Source of the DNA: an uncultured Eubacteriales bacterium | GTDB lineage: Bacteria > Bacillota > Clostridia > Christensenellales > Borkfalkiaceae | Length of the DNA stretch: 17,214 nucleotides | Reading direction: 5' to 3' | Assembly (NCBI GenBank): GCA_905210545.1 | Contig: CAJLXC010000034.1 | Coordinates: forward strand, 1 to 17,214 | Shown here: piece by piece, positions 14,838 through 17,214 of the stretch | How positions within the stretch are numbered: position 1 is the first letter of the stretch | Layout of the letters: the number at the start of each line of letters is the position of its first letter | Notes under the pieces: model-generated | Told to the model about the DNA's origin: nothing | Database searches by the model: none | The model's input: the letters and a program-made list of their open reading frames with translations, nothing else | Position numbers and translations under genes: made by a program

Positions 14838-16340
14838 TTATTTTTGTCTGTAAACGATAATCCGTTCCTTGCCCGTCAGCGGGAATTGCAGGTCGGGATT
14901 CGTTTCTAAAAGCGTCTGCGGGTACGCGCCAAGGCGTTTGGAAAGCCCCCATAAATCTTCGTTTTCGAGCGCGAGATACACGCTTATCGCGTGGTCGTTG
15001 ACCTGCTTTTCGCCCGCGGACTTTACGTCTTTTATCAGCTCGTAAGAACTCTCTTCTTCGGGATAAACAGTAAATATAACGTCGAAAGCGACTTCCGTTT
15101 CCGTTGCGGAAACTATCTTTGCGGAAGATTCCGTCGCCGTTGCCGTCACGGTATAGCGTTCCGCGTTGCCGCCCGCGATTTTACACTCGAAAGGCGTTTC
15201 TATCCGTCTTGAAAAAACTTTTCCGTCCGCGTCGAGTATGAGCGCGTTGAGCGACAGCGCGCCGGAAACGATTATAAACTCGCCCGATTTTTCTGCGGAT
15301 GCGATTTCCGCTTTTTCGCCGCAGGTTGCAGCCAGATACGCGCCCATAGGAATTTCGTCCACGGCGACGCGCTCGGAAACGCGCGCTTTTTCGCTTTTTA
15401 CTTCGCCTCGTCTTATAACGGTTACTTTTTCGCGTTCCGTTTCGATGACGAGGCTCGGATCGAACGCGTCTTCCGCAAACGCTTTCGTTTCTTCGGAGAA
15501 CGCCTCGCCCTCGCACTTAATAAGCGCGCTCGCGTTTAATCTGCTCACGCCGTTCTCTTCGTCAACGAAAATATCCGTTTTAAAAGACCTTACAAAAACT
15601 CTTGCCACCGCTTTAGACGCGGGCATTGCTTCTTCGCATTCTATCTCCGTTCTGAAAGGAACGACCTTGTCTTCTCTTATTATATCGTTTTTCGCGCCGG
15701 ATTGCAACATAACGACGGATAAAAACGCTTCTCCGTCCACTATAATCGCGCCCACGCCGCACTGAACCGCCGTTACCGTAGCCTGCACCCTTTGGCTTAT
15801 GACCTGCGCCACTTTGAAATTCAGCTCGATTTCTTCTTCTATGGGATAACCGCATTCCCTTATCCCCGAACTCTTTATCAAAGGAATTTCTTCTTCTTTA
15901 ACGATAAGCCCGTCTCCCCGACACAGCGCACGGGACGGCGAAGAAGAATAAATTTCCGCTTTCACCGATATATACGCGATAATATTAAGTCTTACGCCGG
16001 AAGCGTCCGCTTCCGCCTTTTCCACGTCGGAACGCAGAACGCATCTGCAATCGCAGCCTTCGGGCAGCGCGATCTCGCCGGAAAAATCCGCGCCGCATTC
16101 GCACTTGGAAATTTCGCCGCCGGAATTTTCGTAACATAAAAAGAACGTGACCTTGCCGGAATATTTCAGCTTGCCTTCCGAAACGTCCTTTTCGGTAATG
16201 ACCGACTGCGCGTAAAGATTGATGATTCCCGATACGGAATCGGTCGGAATCTCCGTCCTGCACTCCGCTTTGTTTTTTTCTTCCGTTTTTAGCGTTTGCC
16301 GACAAACGGCTATATTTTCGTAAACAGGTTCAAACGGCAT
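14838..16340 (-). CDS. sipL: SipL-like sporulation protein with SPOCS (DUF3794) repeats and LysM domain
   Basis: The 500-residue protein has no signal peptide or membrane segment, as expected for a mother-cell cytosolic morphogenesis factor. Three related beta-rich SPOCS-like units can be made out at about 25-135, 170-280 and 325-435. Each opens with a V/I-rich strand pattern and carries an EIECEEAMP- or PFECK-like turn. The C-terminus (about 452-500) reads like LysM: an ENEDLWGLSKRLGAYPQTLL helix, ETNPDL, then a strand ending IIVYRQK. In Clostridioides difficile SipL uses this layout to bind the coat protein SpoIVA. The start has GGGAGGAG four bases upstream. The order SipL-like gene, ispE, spoIIR matches a neighbourhood I recall from clostridia. 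Orthology by symbol is inferred from domain layout and context. Confidence 0.82.
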   Translation of the reverse strand: MPFEPVYENIAVCRQTLKTEEKNKAECRTEIPTDSVSGIINLYAQSVITEKDVSEGKLKYSGKVTFFLCYENSGGEISKCECGADFSGEIALPEGCDCRCVLRSDVEKAEADASGVRLNIIAYISVKAEIYSSSPSRALCRGDGLIVKEEEIPLIKSSGIRECGYPIEEEIELNFKVAQVISQRVQATVTAVQCGVGAIIVDGEAFLSVVMLQSGAKNDIIREDKVVPFRTEIECEEAMPASKAVARVFVRSFKTDIFVDEENGVSRLNASALIKCEGEAFSEETKAFAEDAFDPSLVIETEREKVTVIRRGEVKSEKARVSERVAVDEIPMGAYLAATCGEKAEIASAEKSGEFIIVSGALSLNALILDADGKVFSRRIETPFECKIAGGNAERYTVTATATESSAKIVSATETEVAFDVIFTVYPEEESSYELIKDVKSAGEKQVNDHAISVYLALENEDLWGLSKRLGAYPQTLLETNPDLQFPLTGKERIIVYRQK

Positions 16341-16368
16341 ATAACTCCTCCCGATAATTCTTACAATA

Positions 16369-16399
16369 ACAGTATATAGCCGAGATTCTCGGTTTATGA
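16369..16399 (-). promoter_or_regulatory. Candidate promoter of the SipL-like gene, with palindrome in the spacer
   Basis: On the minus strand TCATAAA (16399-16393) and TATACTGT (16376-16369) resemble the -35 and -10 of mother-cell sigma-E promoters, with a 16-base spacer that is slightly long. TATACT could also serve a housekeeping factor, but no matching -35 is seen. The spacer contains the perfect 13-bp palindrome CCGAGATTCTCGG (16380-16392). Confidence 0.35.
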
Positions 16400-16407
16400 C
16401 TTTATTT

Positions 16408-16809
16408 TTATAAGCGGGAGAAAATTTTATCCCCCTCCCAGACGGGCAGGGCCTCGACTTCGCTCTTCGGCACCCATTCCAGCACCCCTTCGTTCCGGGC
16501 GGCGTCCTTCACCAGCTCGCCGGTCCAGCCGTCGGCGGTGTAGAGGAACATATACTCGGTCAGGCTGCCCAGCAAAAAGGTCACGATGCCCCGGAGGCGG
16601 TAGTTCGTCAGGGTCAGGCCCGTTTCCTCCCGCACCTCCCGCAGAAGGCAGTCTTCCGGGCTTTCAAAAGGCTCGAACTTGCCGCCCACGCCGATCCACT
16701 TGTCGTGGTTCATGTCGTTTTTCTTGGTCACGCGGTGGAGCATCAGCCACTTGCCGCCCTGCTCCAGATAGCACAGTGTCGTGTTCAGCATGGGGAATTC
16801 TGCGTTCAT
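16408..16809 (-). CDS. NUDIX hydrolase (8-oxo-dGTP diphosphatase-like), probably 3'-truncated
   Basis: The Nudix box is complete: G43 KFEPF E49, then REVREETGL (57-65), fitting GX5EX7REUXEEXGU. This predicts metal-dependent hydrolysis of a nucleoside diphosphate derivative. Relatives that begin LCYLE...LMLHRVTKKNDMNH.KWIGVGGKFE are the MutT/MutX 8-oxo-dGTP type. The start ATG has GAGGAG seven bases upstream. At 133 residues it ends right after EGDKIF, whereas relatives I recall continue for about 20-30 residues with a PFFSLKL-type strand. The last four codons (TCC CGC TTA TAA) lie where base composition turns from G+C-rich to the A+T-richer style of the rest of the window. The gene may have lost its 3' end at a junction. 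Confidence 0.8.
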   Translation of the reverse strand: MNAEFPMLNTTLCYLEQGGKWLMLHRVTKKNDMNHDKWIGVGGKFEPFESPEDCLLREVREETGLTLTNYRLRGIVTFLLGSLTEYMFLYTADGWTGELVKDAARNEGVLEWVPKSEVEALPVWEGDKIFSRL

Positions 16810-16835
16810 GGGAGTTCTCCTCTATTTTTCATTCA

Positions 16836-16873
16836 AAAAGGCGTCCCGCAGTCTGCCCCGCGGGACGCCTTTT
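16836..16873. terminator. Terminator between the lectin-like and NUDIX genes
   Basis: A perfect 14-bp stem (16836-16849 with 16860-16873, core GGCGTCCCGC) closes a 10-nt loop. Its A-run/T-run ends continue as TTTTTGA on the minus strand. It lies 11 bases after the stop of the lectin-like gene, so the NUDIX gene must be transcribed from its own promoter or by read-through. Confidence 0.85.
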
Positions 16874-16884
16874 GTGTTGTTTGG

Positions 16885-17214
16885 TTATTTGCGTGCAGCG
16901 CGGCCTTTGCCCGCGTTGTTCAGCTTCCGGACCAGATCGTTCTGGTGCTTGCGCTGGGAGGGCGTCGGCTCCGGGTCGTGGGCTTCATCGGCGCGGGCGT
17001 TGGTCTGCGCGGCGGAAGCGTCCACCCGGACGAGGTTCCACTCCTGATTGCCGCCGGAAACGTAGTTCCAGATCTGGGCCTGTGCGCCGTTCGAGGTATT
17101 CATGGCCACAAGGTCGATGTACTTGTCGGCCAGCACGTTCCGAATGCGGGTGCGGCCGTTGCGGGTGGGTTCCAGCGCCCAGCACTGGCTCAGCCCGCTG
17201 CTGCGGCTCCACTG
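16885..17214 (-). CDS. Partial ricin-type (beta-trefoil) lectin-domain protein, C-terminal end only
   Basis: The frame is open from the window edge to a stop at 16885, giving 109 residues of a protein whose N-terminus lies outside. Two Q-x-W type repeats can be seen: SQCWALEP...IRNVLADKYIDLVAMN, then GAQAQIWNYVSGGNQEWNLV. The spacing is that of the ricin B / CBM13 trefoil fold, which binds sugars. After the trefoil comes a polar tail of about 45 residues rich in Ala, Arg, Asp and Asn, ending GKGRAARK, which I do not recognise. The GTG at 17136 is an internal codon and probably not the start. Codon use is G+C-rich like the NUDIX gene and unlike the rest of the window. The catalytic or other N-terminal partner domain cannot be judged. 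Confidence 0.6.
   Translation of the reverse strand, partial: QWSRSSGLSQCWALEPTRNGRTRIRNVLADKYIDLVAMNTSNGAQAQIWNYVSGGNQEWNLVRVDASAAQTNARADEAHDPEPTPSQRKHQNDLVRKLNNAGKGRAARK

Noticed and set aside
14782..14952. 57-codon upstream extension of the ispE frame
   Set aside because: It overlaps the end of the SipL-like gene, shows no similarity to IspE and would make the enzyme far too long. The MKKVKIRIPAKLNL start fits the family.

Overview
The window looks like chromosome of a spore-forming Bacillota (Clostridia-type) bacterium. The evidence is a sporulation and germination block (SpoIIR, SleB, YpeB and a SipL-like SPOCS/LysM protein), a purine riboswitch of Bacillota type, Shine-Dalgarno sites of AGGAGG type, and a tRNA with encoded CCA. 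A finer placement, for example an uncultured gut Clostridia lineage, would be a guess.

Layout: (1) 8-137: tRNA-Arg(CCG) and its terminator on the + strand. (2) 265-6502, minus strand: one purine salvage and uptake operon read right to left. It has an extended -10 promoter, a guanine-class riboswitch with a terminator, xpt, a BMP-family lipoprotein, an ABC ATPase and two permeases, and ends at a 26-bp palindromic terminator. A hairpin between the lipoprotein and ATPase genes probably sets their relative expression. (3) 6589-7191, minus: a LOG-family nucleoside-monophosphate phosphoribohydrolase-like gene, plausibly linked to purine salvage. (4) 7339-10413, plus: an ArsB/NhaD-type carrier, an MFS carrier and dUTPase, ended by a strong bidirectional terminator. 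The first gene may be read from a leaderless mRNA. (5) 10519-13725, minus: spoIIR, sleB and ypeB, tightly packed. YpeB carries an unusual Lys/Arg/Ala-rich N-terminal extension of about 190 residues. (6) 13942-16340, minus: SipL-like gene and ispE. (7) 16408-17214, minus: a NUDIX gene and a partial ricin-type lectin gene, both visibly richer in G+C. The NUDIX gene appears cut short exactly where base composition changes, so this edge is either a transfer or recombination boundary or a contig mis-join.

How the parts work together: guanine sensed by the leader would shut off Xpt and the nucleoside importer when purines are abundant. The sporulation block combines the forespore signal that activates sigma-E (SpoIIR), a coat or cortex morphogenesis factor (SipL-like) and the germination lytic pair SleB/YpeB. 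No CRISPR array, insertion sequence, integrase or phage gene is seen. The best candidates for something new are the YpeB basic extension, the 10-bp long-range pairing that appears to form the riboswitch antiterminator, and the palindrome in the promoter spacer of the SipL-like gene.
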